From Kocuria rosea subsp. polaris (GTDB lineage: Bacteria > Actinomycetota > Actinomycetes > Actinomycetales > Micrococcaceae), in the NCBI RefSeq assembly GCF_001483755.1, contig NZ_LQBK01000009.1:62001-126000 (forward strand): DNA of 64,000 nucleotides, given 5' to 3'. How positions within the stretch are numbered: the first letter of the stretch is position 1; each line of letters begins with the position of its first letter. Under the pieces are notes generated by a model that saw only the letters and a program-made list of their open reading frames with translations, was not told where the DNA came from and did no database searches. The position numbers and the translations under genes were made by a program. This document shows, piece by piece, positions 1-7,523 of the stretch.

Positions 1-707
1 CGATGGTCGCCCACACCCTCGAGGACTCCGGGCACACCGTGGCGGTGATCGACCAGGACGACCGCGCCTTCCGGAGGCTGCGCAAGTCCTTCGAGGGCAA
101 GAAGGTCACCGGCCTCGGCTTCGACCAGGAGGTGCTGCGCCGGGCCGGCATCGAGGAGGCCTACGCCTTCGCGGCCGTCTCGAGCGGGGACAACTCCAAC
201 ATCATCGCGGCCCGGGTGGCGCGCGAGACGTTCAAGGTCCGCCACGTCGTGGCCCGCATCTACGACCCCTCCCGGGCGGAGTTCTACCAGCGGCTGGGGA
301 TCCCCACCGTCGCCGCCGTGCGCTGGAGCGCCGACCAGGCGCTGCGCCGGATCCTGCCCGAGCAGACCATCACGGCCGACTTCCGGGAGGCCTCGGGACG
401 GCTGCAGCTGGGCGAGCTGTCCCTGGACGACTCCTGGTCCGGCCTGCACCTGGACGCCATCGAGGAGGCCACGGGGGTGCGGATCGCGTTCGTGACCCGC
501 TTCGGGGAGGGCGTCCTGCCCGGTCCGGACATGAGCTACCAGCAGGGGGACGTGGTGCACGCCATGATGCGCACCGACGACGTCGAGGCCGTGTCCCGCG
601 TGCTGTCCCGCCGGCCCGGACCGGACGTGCTCGACTTCGCCAACTCCCTGCGCCGGGAGTCCGAGGACGCGACCGGATCCGACGACACCCCGCGGGGAGG
701 AGCCTGA
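1..707 (+). CDS. trkA: TrkA-family potassium uptake regulator (5' truncated by the window)
   Basis: Cytosolic NAD-binding regulatory subunit of a Trk/Ktr-type K+ transporter. The window starts inside the first Rossmann strand: the Gly-rich GxGxxG turn lies upstream, and the visible sequence resumes with SGHTVAVIDQD, whose acidic residue normally contacts the NAD ribose. An RCK_N domain fills roughly the first 120 visible residues and an RCK_C (TrkA_C) domain follows (ADFREASGRLQLGEL onward). The ATG at position 3 is an internal Met, not the start. The stop overlaps the next trkA start by one base (TGATG), so the two are translationally coupled. Adjacent paired TrkA genes match the ceoB/ceoC arrangement of mycobacteria. 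The channel subunit is not in view. Confidence 0.9.
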   Translation, partial: MVAHTLEDSGHTVAVIDQDDRAFRRLRKSFEGKKVTGLGFDQEVLRRAGIEEAYAFAAVSSGDNSNIIAARVARETFKVRHVVARIYDPSRAEFYQRLGIPTVAAVRWSADQALRRILPEQTITADFREASGRLQLGELSLDDSWSGLHLDAIEEATGVRIAFVTRFGEGVLPGPDMSYQQGDVVHAMMRTDDVEAVSRVLSRRPGPDVLDFANSLRRESEDATGSDDTPRGGA

Positions 708-1390
708 TGCGCGTGGTCATCGTGGGCGCGGGCGCCGTGGGCGCCTCGATCGCCCGGGAGCTGCTCTCCCACCAGCACGAGGTCGTGATCTTCGACGAGA
801 AGCCCGAGGTGATCGGCCGCTCGGACCTGCGCGGCGCCCAGTGGATCATCGGGGACGCCTGCGAGCTCTCCACCCTGCGGGAGGGCGGGCTCGAGGACAC
901 CGACGTCGTCGTCGCCGCCACGGGCGACGACAAGGCGAACCTCGTGGTCTCCCTCCTGGCGCGCAGCGAGTTCGGCGTGCCCCGCACGGTGGGCCGGGTC
1001 AACAACCCCAAGAACGAGTGGCTCTTCGACGACGCCTGGGGCGTGGACGTGGCCGTGTCCACGCCGCGGCTGATGACCGCGCTCGTGGAGGAGGCCGTCG
1101 AGGTCGGCGACGTGGTGCGGCTGCTGACCCTGCAGACGGGCGGGGCCACCCTCTCGGCCTACACGGTGCCGCACGAGCACCCGATCATCGCCACGATGGT
1201 CTCCCAGGTGCCGTGGCCGCCGGACGTGGCGCTCGTGGCCATCCTGCGCGACGGCGTGCCCATCACCCCCTCGGGGGACGACGTGGTCGAGGGCGCCGAC
1301 CAGCTCTTCTTCGTCTCCACCACGGAGGGCGAGGCGCAGCTGCGCGCGATGTTCACCACCGCGGGCCGGCACGAGCCCCACCGGGACTGA
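707..1390 (+). CDS. trkA: TrkA-family potassium uptake regulator, second paralogue
   Basis: 227-residue RCK protein, full length. The N-terminal Rossmann fold is complete: MRVVIVGAGAVGASIA carries the GxGxxG nucleotide-binding turn, and FDEKPE ends strand beta2 with an acidic residue. A TrkA_C domain begins around residue 140. It probably works as a heteromeric gating ring with the preceding TrkA. Its start overlaps the upstream stop by one base, and a GGGAGGAG ribosome-binding site lies inside the upstream gene. It converges on the DUF3159 gene, with only 15 bp between the stops. Confidence 0.92.
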   Translation: MRVVIVGAGAVGASIARELLSHQHEVVIFDEKPEVIGRSDLRGAQWIIGDACELSTLREGGLEDTDVVVAATGDDKANLVVSLLARSEFGVPRTVGRVNNPKNEWLFDDAWGVDVAVSTPRLMTALVEEAVEVGDVVRLLTLQTGGATLSAYTVPHEHPIIATMVSQVPWPPDVALVAILRDGVPITPSGDDVVEGADQLFFVSTTEGEAQLRAMFTTAGRHEPHRD

Positions 1391-1405
1391 GTCCGGCGAG
1401 CGGGC

Positions 1406-2128
1406 TCAGGGGGTGTCCTGCTCCTCGGCGGCGATCTGCTCCGGGGGCCGGGACACGAGCCACGCGAGCCACAGGGTCAGCGCGTACAGGGGCACGCCCA
1501 TGACCAGGCGCGCCACGCCGAGCCCGGTGAGGTTCTCCGCCAGGTACAGGGGCACCTGCACGAGCAGACGGGCGGCGAACATGGCCATGAGCATGACCGT
1601 GGCCACCTGGTACGCGCGGCGGCGCACCGGGACCTCCCGCCACTGGGTGCCCTCCCCGCGGATGTAGCCGTAGAAGACGCCGAGCAGCGGCCAGCGGGCC
1701 AGCAGGGACAGCCCGAGCCCGCCGAACCAGGCCGCGTTGATCCAGAAGCCGGGGACGTAGTAGTCCAGCGCCTCGCCGGTGGCGCGCGCGAACAGCGCGC
1801 AGACGCCCACCCCCACGAAGCCGGAGACGGCCTGCACGAGGCTCTGGCGCTGGACGAGGCGCAGCACGGTGAAGAGCGCGGCCGCGCCCAGGGACGCGAC
1901 GAGCGCCACCCCGAGCGTGTTGCCGACGAGCAGCACGGCGAGGAACACGAAGCCCGGCAGGATCGTCTCGGCGAGCCCGCGCCAGCCGCCGACGGCGTGC
2001 AGCACGTCGAGCTGGCCGTTGTCCTTGCGCCGCATCCCCGAGCGCGCGGCGTAGGCGGCCATCGAGCGCTCCACGTCGTCGCGCCGGGGCCCGCCCGCCG
2101 TGCTCCCGGGCTCCTGGGGGTCCGTCAT
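1406..2128 (-). CDS. DUF3159 family integral membrane protein
   Basis: 240 residues. After a hydrophilic N-terminus containing GQLDVLHAVGGWRGLAET, typical of the DUF3159 family, there are about six hydrophobic membrane segments, including LPGFVFLAVLLVGNTLGVAL and LVMGVPLYALTLWLAWLVS. Function is unknown. The ATG overlaps the stop of the upstream OB-fold gene by four bases, so it is the last gene of the minus-strand unit dut > DUF3710 > OB-fold > DUF3159. The same set occurs beside trkA pairs and dut in mycobacteria, so the block is conserved. No substrate can be inferred. Confidence 0.85.
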   Translation of the reverse strand: MTDPQEPGSTAGGPRRDDVERSMAAYAARSGMRRKDNGQLDVLHAVGGWRGLAETILPGFVFLAVLLVGNTLGVALVASLGAAALFTVLRLVQRQSLVQAVSGFVGVGVCALFARATGEALDYYVPGFWINAAWFGGLGLSLLARWPLLGVFYGYIRGEGTQWREVPVRRRAYQVATVMLMAMFAARLLVQVPLYLAENLTGLGVARLVMGVPLYALTLWLAWLVSRPPEQIAAEEQDTP

Positions 2129-2529
2129 CGGCTGACCTGCTTCGCGATGATCTCGTAGCGCGGGTTGAACATGGAGGGACGCCCGTCCCGGAAGCTGACC
2201 ACGCCCGCGCAGCGCAGCCGCGTGCCCGCGGTGACGCCCGGCACGGAGCGCTGGCCGTGCCACACGAGGCGCAGGGGCCGGGGGGCCACCGGGCCCTGCT
2301 CCCCCTCCGTCCGCGGGCAGTCCGGCACGAGCAGCGCCGTGAAGTTCTGCGCGCCCGTCACCGGCGGCACGGTGACCTCCACCACGAGGCCGGTCGCCAT
2401 CACCCGGCGGCGTCCCCCGGCCGCGGTCGAGGGATCGAGGTCCCCCGCGCAGACCGGCGCCTCGGCGACCACGTCGATGGCTCCGGTGCCCGGCGCCGGC
2501 CGGGTGAGCCCGTTCCCCGTCATCGTCAT
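2125..2529 (-). CDS. OB-fold nucleic-acid-binding domain protein
   Basis: 134 residues. It is a compact beta-rich domain with VPGVTAGTRLRCAGVVSF followed by FNPRYEI near the C-terminus, the signature of the short actinobacterial OB-fold proteins (RecG-wedge-like) encoded between DUF3710 and DUF3159. Such folds often bind single-stranded nucleic acid, but no ligand is shown. The N-terminal 40 residues look disordered. The stop overlaps the DUF3159 start (ATGA), and the start lies 3 bp after the DUF3710 stop, so it is cotranscribed with both. Confidence 0.75.
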   Translation of the reverse strand: MTMTGNGLTRPAPGTGAIDVVAEAPVCAGDLDPSTAAGGRRRVMATGLVVEVTVPPVTGAQNFTALLVPDCPRTEGEQGPVAPRPLRLVWHGQRSVPGVTAGTRLRCAGVVSFRDGRPSMFNPRYEIIAKQVSR

Positions 2530-2532
2530 GGC

Positions 2533-3294
2533 TCAGCCGATCTCCGTGATCTCGGGGCCGCGCCGCGGCGGCCGGACGGGCTCCCGGTCCGGCTCCTGCT
2601 CCGGCTCCTGCGCCGTCTCCTGCTCCGCGTCCCGCTCCGTCCCCGGGGCGGGGCGGCGCACGGCGTCCTCGGGGACGACCAGCGTCAGCAGCTCCCGGGG
2701 CGGCATGGGGCGGTCGCCGCGCACCACCACGAGCTCGCGCACGACCTCGTCGAGGGCGGCGGCCGACTCGGCGGTCACCGCGGCGGTGCCCGTGAAGACC
2801 GCGCGCACGAACCAGCGCGGCCCGTCGACGCCCACGAAGCGGGCCAGGCGGAAGCCCTGGGTGCCGTCGGAGGCCGTGGCGGGGAAGCGGGCGACGACCT
2901 GGAGCCCGAACGGGCCCTCCTCGACCGTCGGCTCGCCGTTGCCCGTGCGCAGCGACTGCACCAGCTCGCGGCGGACCTCGTCCCACAGCCCCTCGGAGCG
3001 GGGCGCGGCGAACGCCTGGACCTGGACGGACCCGCCCCCGAGGTCCAGGGCGACCGCGCGGGGGCGCTGCGTGCGCTCGTCGACCTCGAGCCGCACGCCC
3101 AGTCCGGAGCGCGGGCGCACGAGCACGGCACCGAGGTCGAGGTAGCCGTCGCGGCCGTCGATCTGCGAGACGTCGAGAGGGCCCTGCGGCTCCCGGCGCC
3201 GCGCCGCCGCGGCGTCCTCGGCGCTCGGGACGGCCTCCGGCGGCTGCGGGGCGGCGTCCTGCGCCGGGGGCTGCTTCTTCTTGCGACCGAACAT
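2533..3294 (-). CDS. DUF3710 domain-containing protein
   Basis: 253 residues. The N-terminus is basic (MFGRKKKQPP) and followed by an acidic Ala/Glu stretch. The DUF3710 core runs from about residue 38 (GPLDVSQIDGRDGYLDLGA) to 215, with the family motif FVGVDGPRWFVRAVFTG. The tail is Glu/Pro-rich and probably disordered. The ATG is chosen because GGAGGAGAA stands just upstream; longer extensions of this frame read through the dut gene and are spurious. The gene follows dut by 68 bp and belongs to the same transcription unit. Function is unknown. Confidence 0.85.
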   Translation of the reverse strand: MFGRKKKQPPAQDAAPQPPEAVPSAEDAAAARRREPQGPLDVSQIDGRDGYLDLGAVLVRPRSGLGVRLEVDERTQRPRAVALDLGGGSVQVQAFAAPRSEGLWDEVRRELVQSLRTGNGEPTVEEGPFGLQVVARFPATASDGTQGFRLARFVGVDGPRWFVRAVFTGTAAVTAESAAALDEVVRELVVVRGDRPMPPRELLTLVVPEDAVRRPAPGTERDAEQETAQEPEQEPDREPVRPPRRGPEITEIG

Positions 3295-3362
3295 GTTCTC
3301 GTTCTCCTCCGCCGGCCCGCGGGCCGGCTCGTGGCGTGAGCTCGTGGGGGGCGGCTCGGGGA

Positions 3363-3848
3363 TCAGGCGGTGCCGCTCGAGCCGAAGCCCGTGCCGCCGC
3401 GGGCCGAGCCGGGCAGGACGTCGACGACCTCGAAGACGGCCTGCTCGACGCGCTGGACGACGAGCTGGGCGATGCGGTCCCCGCGGCGGACCGTGAAGGA
3501 CTCGGTGCCGTCCGTGTTGAGCAGGGTGACCATGATCTCGCCGCGGTAGCCGGAGTCGACGGTGCCCGGGGCGTTGACCACCGTGATGCCGTGCCGGGCG
3601 GCCAGACCCGACCGGGGGTGCACGAATCCCGCGTACCCCTCGGGCAGCGCGATCGCCACACCCGTGGGCACGAGGGCCCGCTGCCCGGGGCCGAGGACCA
3701 CGTCCTCGCGGGAGCGCAGGTCCGCGCCGGCGTCCCCGGGCTTGGCGTACACGGGCGGCGGGAGGTCCGGGTCGAGGGCCTGCAGCGCGATGCTGAGCGG
3801 GCGCCCGTGGCCCGACGGCGGCCGGTGGCCTGTCGACTGGTCGTTCAC
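3363..3848 (-). CDS. dut: dUTP diphosphatase (dUTPase)
   Basis: 161 residues, a trimeric dUTPase that hydrolyses dUTP to dUMP and PPi, protecting DNA from uracil and feeding dTMP synthesis. All five family motifs are present in order: [15 protein letters not shown], a [11 protein letters not shown] block with the catalytic Asp, RGDRIAQLV, and the C-terminal P-loop-like [10 protein letters not shown]. The start is GTG, and no Shine-Dalgarno is apparent. A TAGAGT hexamer stands 8 nt upstream, so the mRNA may be leaderless or nearly so. It is first in the dut > DUF3710 > OB-fold > DUF3159 unit and divergent from the DUF3093 gene. Confidence 0.96.
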   Translation of the reverse strand: MNDQSTGHRPPSGHGRPLSIALQALDPDLPPPVYAKPGDAGADLRSREDVVLGPGQRALVPTGVAIALPEGYAGFVHPRSGLAARHGITVVNAPGTVDSGYRGEIMVTLLNTDGTESFTVRRGDRIAQLVVQRVEQAVFEVVDVLPGSARGGTGFGSSGTA

Positions 3849-3853
3849 AGTGC

Positions 3854-3868
3854 CCCACTCTAACGCGC
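3854..3868 (-). promoter_or_regulatory. Putative -10 region of dut
   Basis: On the minus strand the hexamer TAGAGT (3857-3862) lies 8 nt before the dut GTG. The 15-nt block GCGCGTTAGAGTGGG is repeated exactly in front of the second glutamine synthetase (42926-42940). No convincing -35 was found. Confidence 0.5.
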
Positions 3869-3902
3869 CGGACCACGGGCGCGGTCGTGAGACGCTAGAG
3901 CC

Positions 3903-4415
3903 ATGTCCGACCCTGCTTCCTCCAGTGCGTCCCCGGCCGACGGCCCCCGCCGGTCCTCCTCCGAGCGGCCCGGCGCCGAGATCCTCTACGAGGAGAAGCT
4001 CACCCCCGCCTGGTGGATGTGGCTCCTCGTGCTCTTCGCGGGCCTCGTCGCCCTGATCGCGCTCGCCCCCATCGACCTGTGGGTGGCCGGCGCCGCGGCC
4101 CTCGTGGTCGGCGGCGGCACCGCCGTGGCCCTCGTCGCCTCCAGCACCAGCATCGTCGTGACCGACGAGTTCCTGCAGGTCGGCCGGGCCCGCATCGAGC
4201 GCCGGTTCGTGGGCGAGGCCGAGGCCTTCCGCGGCGACGACGTCCGCCGGGTTCGGGGGCCCGAGCTAGACGGACGGGCCTACATGAACTTCCGGGCGTC
4301 CGTGGGGCCGGTGGTGCGGATCCGGATCACCGACCCCGTCGACCCCACCCCCTACTGGCTCACGTCCACCCGGCACCCCGAGCGCGTCGTCGAGGTGCTG
4401 TCCGGGCGCCCGTGA
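3903..4415 (+). CDS. DUF3093 domain-containing membrane protein
   Basis: 170 residues. A disordered Ser/Pro-rich N-terminus is followed by the family opening [12 protein letters not shown] (residues 27-38), two adjacent membrane segments (about 38-55 and 58-80), and a soluble beta-rich domain ending in a [13 protein letters not shown] block typical of DUF3093. Function is unknown. It is divergent from dut (54 bp between starts) and followed by a strong hairpin. Mycobacteria keep a DUF3093 gene between dut and a DUF4193 gene, exactly as here. Confidence 0.85.
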   Translation: MSDPASSSASPADGPRRSSSERPGAEILYEEKLTPAWWMWLLVLFAGLVALIALAPIDLWVAGAAALVVGGGTAVALVASSTSIVVTDEFLQVGRARIERRFVGEAEAFRGDDVRRVRGPELDGRAYMNFRASVGPVVRIRITDPVDPTPYWLTSTRHPERVVEVLSGRP

Positions 4416-4433
4416 GCACGGCCGGCGCACGGA

Positions 4434-4469
4434 AGAACCCCGCCGCGACGGACGTCGCGGCGGGGTTCT
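4434..4469. terminator. Bidirectional hairpin terminator
   Basis: A perfect 16-bp stem (left arm 4434-4449, right arm 4454-4469) with a GGAC loop, rich in GC with AGAA/TTCT ends. It lies between the convergent DUF3093 and DUF4193 genes and can serve both strands. Confidence 0.8.
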
Positions 4470-4503
4470 CCGCGCTGCTCGGACGAGCCCGGACCGGCGG
4501 GGC

Positions 4504-4803
4504 TCAGCCCACGCACTCGACGCAGTGCTTGACGCCGTTGCGCTCCTCGGCGATCTGCGAGCGGTGGCGCACCAGGAAGCACGAGCCGCAGGTGAACTCG
4601 TCCTCCTGGGCCGGCAGCACGACGACGGACAGCTCCTCGTTGGAGAGGTCCGCGCCCGGCAGCTCGAAGCTCTCCGCCGCGGCGGCCTCGTCCTCGTCCA
4701 CGGCGCCGGACTGCGGGTCGCTGCGACGCGTCTGCAGCTCCTCGATCGAGTCCTCCTTGAGCTCGTCGTCCTGCTTGCGCGGCGCGTCGTAATCAGTGGC
4801 CAT
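4504..4803 (-). CDS. DUF4193 family zinc-ribbon-like protein
   Basis: 99 residues. The acidic N-terminal half (MATDYDAPRK..., with Asp/Glu runs) is followed by a Cys-rich C-terminus: FTCGSCF (CxxC) and KHCVECVG (CxxC), four cysteines suited to one structural zinc. Length and motif match DUF4193, conserved across actinobacteria near dut and sigA. Function is unknown; a small nucleic-acid- or protein-binding zinc ribbon is an inference. The ATG is used because every longer form of this frame runs into the divergent sepH promoter region. Confidence 0.88.
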   Translation of the reverse strand: MATDYDAPRKQDDELKEDSIEELQTRRSDPQSGAVDEDEAAAAESFELPGADLSNEELSVVVLPAQEDEFTCGSCFLVRHRSQIAEERNGVKHCVECVG

Positions 4804-4986
4804 GTCGGGTCTTCGCTCCCATGCGGTCCGAGGGCGGGCTCGGGCACGGCTCGCCGCCGCCCACCGGGCTCTGTGTCGCGTAGATTGTTCACCATCCGGG
4901 GGCGAAAATCCAACCTGCACGGGCCCGCGAACACGCGGCGGAGGTCCTCCGCGGACGGCCTCCGGCCGGGGTCGTGCGACGGCCAG

Positions 4987-4992
4987 TAGGAT
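4987..4992 (+). promoter_or_regulatory. Putative -10 element of sepH
   Basis: TAGGAT about 110 nt before the sepH ATG, in the 298-bp divergent gap between the DUF4193 and sepH genes. The rest of that gap shows no clear hairpin or small ORF. Called on the hexamer alone. Confidence 0.4.
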
Positions 4993-5101
4993 TGGGGGGC
5001 GGGACCGGGCCGGCACGTCGGCCGCGACCGACGGACCCGCCCCGCAGCGCCCGCTCGACGACCCCGAGCGCACCCGAGAACCATCCCGGAGGAATGACAG
5101 C

Positions 5102-6523
5102 ATGGAGCAGTTGCGCCTGGCAGGTGTGCACGACGACGGTGAGCACCTGGTCGTCGAGGACGAGGCAGGCACCCGCCACCTGTTGCGGATCGACCAGGAG
5201 CTGCGCCTGGCCGTCCAGCGCGCCCGGCGCCTGCCCGGCGCCCGCCAGCGCGGCACGGGCCAGTTCGGGCCCCGCGAGATCCAGGCCCGCTTCCGCGCCG
5301 GGGCCACGGTCGAGGAGATCGTGGCCGAGAGCGGCTGGGAGTCCGCGCGCGTCCGCCGCTACGAGTGGCCGATCCTCGCCGAGCGGGCCCACGTCGCGGC
5401 CGAGGCGCAGAAGGTCCAGATCGAGGACCGCTCCGCCCACCGCGGCTACCACTCCGTCTTCGAGGGCGAGCCCCTCACCCTCGGCCGTGCCGTCGCCCAC
5501 CGGGCCGCCGACCTCGGCGTGGACCCCTCCTCCCTCGAGTGGGACTCGTGGCAGCGGGAGGACCACCTGTGGGCGGTGGTCGCCCGGTTCTCGGTGGTGG
5601 ATCCCTCGGCCGCCCCCGCCCACGACGAGCCGCTGGCCGAGTGGCTGTACAACCCCGCGAACCAGAGCGTGCGGCCGGCGAACCCGTGGGCGGAGTCCCT
5701 CACCGAGCCCGGCCCCCCGGACACGCCCCTCGGCACGGGGCTCGGCGTCCTGGACGGCGGCCTCGACCCCGAGCTCACGCAGCTGCGCCGCTCGGCCGTG
5801 GAGGCCGACGACCTGCTCGACGTGCTGCAGGCCCGCCGCGGGCAGCGCATCGGCGAGGACGCCGACGGGGACGACGCCCTCGCCGAGATCCTGGGCCGTG
5901 GCATGGGCCACGTGGAGCGGCGGCCGCGCCCGCTCGCCGCCCCCGAGGACAGCTCCGTCTTCGACCGGCCCTTCCAGCCCGCCACGCAGTTCCCCGAGCC
6001 CGACGCCGCCCCGGAGCCCGCCCCGGGCCGGGCCGGGGCGCCCGCCGGCGGCCCGGACGCGCAATGGGCGGAGGATGCCACCGGCGCGCCGGCCGAGCCC
6101 GCCGAGGAGCCCCCCGCCCGGAACGGCGCGCCCGCGAGCTCCCCGGAGCGGGCGCGGCAGCCCGGGCCGGAGCGCACCGGGCGCGACGACGGGGCCGCGC
6201 CCGCCGCGGACTCCTCCGGCGCCGAGGCATCCGGGACGGGGACCTCCGAGACCGGGACGCCCGGCACCGGGACGCCCGCAACCGTGACGCCCCGGTCCGG
6301 GGCCGACGGAACCGGGACGTCCCCGTCCGAGGACCCGCCGGGCGAGGACCCCGCCGACAGCACCGCTCCGGCCGCGCGAGAGGGCGCCGAGGACTCCACC
6401 GCCGAGGAGGAGTCCGCACCGGAACGGCCCCGTCCGCGCAACAAGACGGCGAAGGCCCGGCGCTCCGCGCGGTCCTCGGTGCCCAGCTGGGACGAGATCG
6501 TCTTCGGCAGCTCCTCCGACTGA
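5102..6523 (+). CDS. sepH: Septation protein SepH (DUF3071)
   Basis: 473 residues. SepH is an FtsZ-binding division protein of actinobacteria that promotes Z-ring assembly. The conserved DUF3071 N-terminus spans about residues 1-160, including a helix-turn-helix-like stretch (FGPREIQARFRAGATVEEIV). A long Pro/Ala/Gly/Thr-rich disordered linker follows, containing GTGTSETGTPGTGTPATVT repeats. The protein ends in the family's short C-terminal signature SVPSWDEIVFG. The start is the ATG after a GGAGG site. The partners FtsZ, SepF and DivIVA are encoded about 50 kb away in this window. Confidence 0.93.
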   Translation: MEQLRLAGVHDDGEHLVVEDEAGTRHLLRIDQELRLAVQRARRLPGARQRGTGQFGPREIQARFRAGATVEEIVAESGWESARVRRYEWPILAERAHVAAEAQKVQIEDRSAHRGYHSVFEGEPLTLGRAVAHRAADLGVDPSSLEWDSWQREDHLWAVVARFSVVDPSAAPAHDEPLAEWLYNPANQSVRPANPWAESLTEPGPPDTPLGTGLGVLDGGLDPELTQLRRSAVEADDLLDVLQARRGQRIGEDADGDDALAEILGRGMGHVERRPRPLAAPEDSSVFDRPFQPATQFPEPDAAPEPAPGRAGAPAGGPDAQWAEDATGAPAEPAEEPPARNGAPASSPERARQPGPERTGRDDGAAPAADSSGAEASGTGTSETGTPGTGTPATVTPRSGADGTGTSPSEDPPGEDPADSTAPAAREGAEDSTAEEESAPERPRPRNKTAKARRSARSSVPSWDEIVFGSSSD

Positions 6524-6565
6524 GCCCCGGTGCGTGCCGTCCGGCACCCGCGGCCCGGCACGGGT

Positions 6566-6571
6566 TAGAGT
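6566..6571 (+). promoter_or_regulatory. Putative -10 element of the Pro-rich membrane protein gene
   Basis: GGTTAGAGTG with a TAGAGT hexamer, about 100 nt before the ATG at 6674. The same TTAGAGTG core occurs at the dut and second glutamine synthetase promoters. Confidence 0.4.
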
Positions 6572-6673
6572 GCACGCAGCAGGGGACGGCTCCGCGCCGT
6601 TCCTCCGGGTCCGCGCGCTCCCCCATCCCGCGCTCGGCCCGGACGGACGACACCACGTCAGGGGCAGCACGAC

Positions 6674-7435
6674 ATGGGCAATTCCATCGAGGACGATCTC
6701 TTCGGGGACGACGAGCGCGACGCCGCCACCGCGGAGGCCGCCACCCCCGGCGCCTCCGCCGCGCCGGCGGGACCGGCCGAGCTCGTCCAGGGCTCCGGAC
6801 CGGGCCGGTTCGTCGCCGGGCTGGTCCTGGGCGCGGTCGTGCTCGTGGTGCTCGCCGGCGTCGGGGCGCTCTACCTGGGCGGAGTGGGGCGCAGTCTCTT
6901 CGGCAGCGGTCAGCAGGCGGAGTTCATCCCCGCCCCCTCGATGACCACGTCACCGTCGGCCACCGCCTCGCCGACGCCCACCCGCACCCGCACGCCCTCC
7001 CCCACACCCTCCCCGACGCCGAGCCCCTCGCCCGAGGCCCCCGCCCCGCCGCCGCCCGCCCCGGAGCCGGTGCCGCCGGCCCCCGTGGTCCCCGCGCCGG
7101 CGCCCGTGCCTCCCGCCCCGGTCGCGCCCGAGCCGGTCGTCCCCGCGCCCGTCCCGCCGCAGCCGGTGGTGCCCGCCCCGGCACCCGCTCCGCCCGCTCC
7201 CCCCGCGCCGCAGCCGGCCCCGCCCGAGCCCGGACCCGCGTCGCCCGGGACGCCCGCGGAGGACGAGGAAGGCCCGGCCGAGGAAGGCCAGGCCGAAGAG
7301 GGTCCGGACGAGGAGGGCCCCGTCGAGGAGGAGCTCGCCGAACCCGCCGCCGCCGGGGAGGAATCCGCCGAGGGGGGATCCGCCGAGGACGGAACTGCCG
7401 ACGAGGCCGGCGGGGAGACCCCGGCGGTGCCGTGA
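6674..7435 (+). CDS. Hypothetical single-pass membrane protein with Pro-rich and acidic repeats
   Basis: 253 residues, family not recognised. Layout: an acidic/Ala N-terminus that is probably cytosolic (1-50), one membrane helix (about 52-74, VAGLVLGAVVLVVLAGVGAL), then an outside region of Thr/Ser/Pro (TPTRTRTPSPTPSPTPSPSP), a Pro/Ala/Val low-complexity spacer and a tail of EEGP-type acidic repeats. Such compositions suit wall-spanning stalks, but no folded domain is visible. In mycobacteria the comparable slot next to DUF4193 holds a cell-envelope protein, so an envelope role is a weak inference. Its 3' end merges into a 26-bp tandem repeat. Confidence 0.75.
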   Translation: MGNSIEDDLFGDDERDAATAEAATPGASAAPAGPAELVQGSGPGRFVAGLVLGAVVLVVLAGVGALYLGGVGRSLFGSGQQAEFIPAPSMTTSPSATASPTPTRTRTPSPTPSPTPSPSPEAPAPPPPAPEPVPPAPVVPAPAPVPPAPVAPEPVVPAPVPPQPVVPAPAPAPPAPPAPQPAPPEPGPASPGTPAEDEEGPAEEGQAEEGPDEEGPVEEELAEPAAAGEESAEGGSAEDGTADEAGGETPAVP

Positions 7436-7489
7436 GCGAGGAGACCCCGGCGGCGCCCTGAGCGGGGAGACCCCGGCGGTGCCGTGAGC
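7412..7489 (+). repeat. 26-bp tandem repeat, three units, spanning a stop codon
   Basis: Units at 7412-7437, 7438-7463 and 7464-7489. Units 1 and 3 are identical; unit 2 differs at a few bases. Each contains GAGACCCCGGCGG and ends CTGAGC or GTGAGC. Unit 1 encodes the last residues and the stop of the upstream gene. Because 26 is not a multiple of three, the three TGA triplets fall in three different frames. Confidence 0.9.
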
Positions 7490-7523
7490 ACGGGGAGACC
7501 GGGCCGGGCCCGCCAGCGGGCAC

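Noticed and set aside
4804-5101. Small ORF in the sepH upstream gap
   Set aside because: Short frames exist but lack a ribosome-binding site, have no recognisable protein sequence, and overlap the promoter hexamer.
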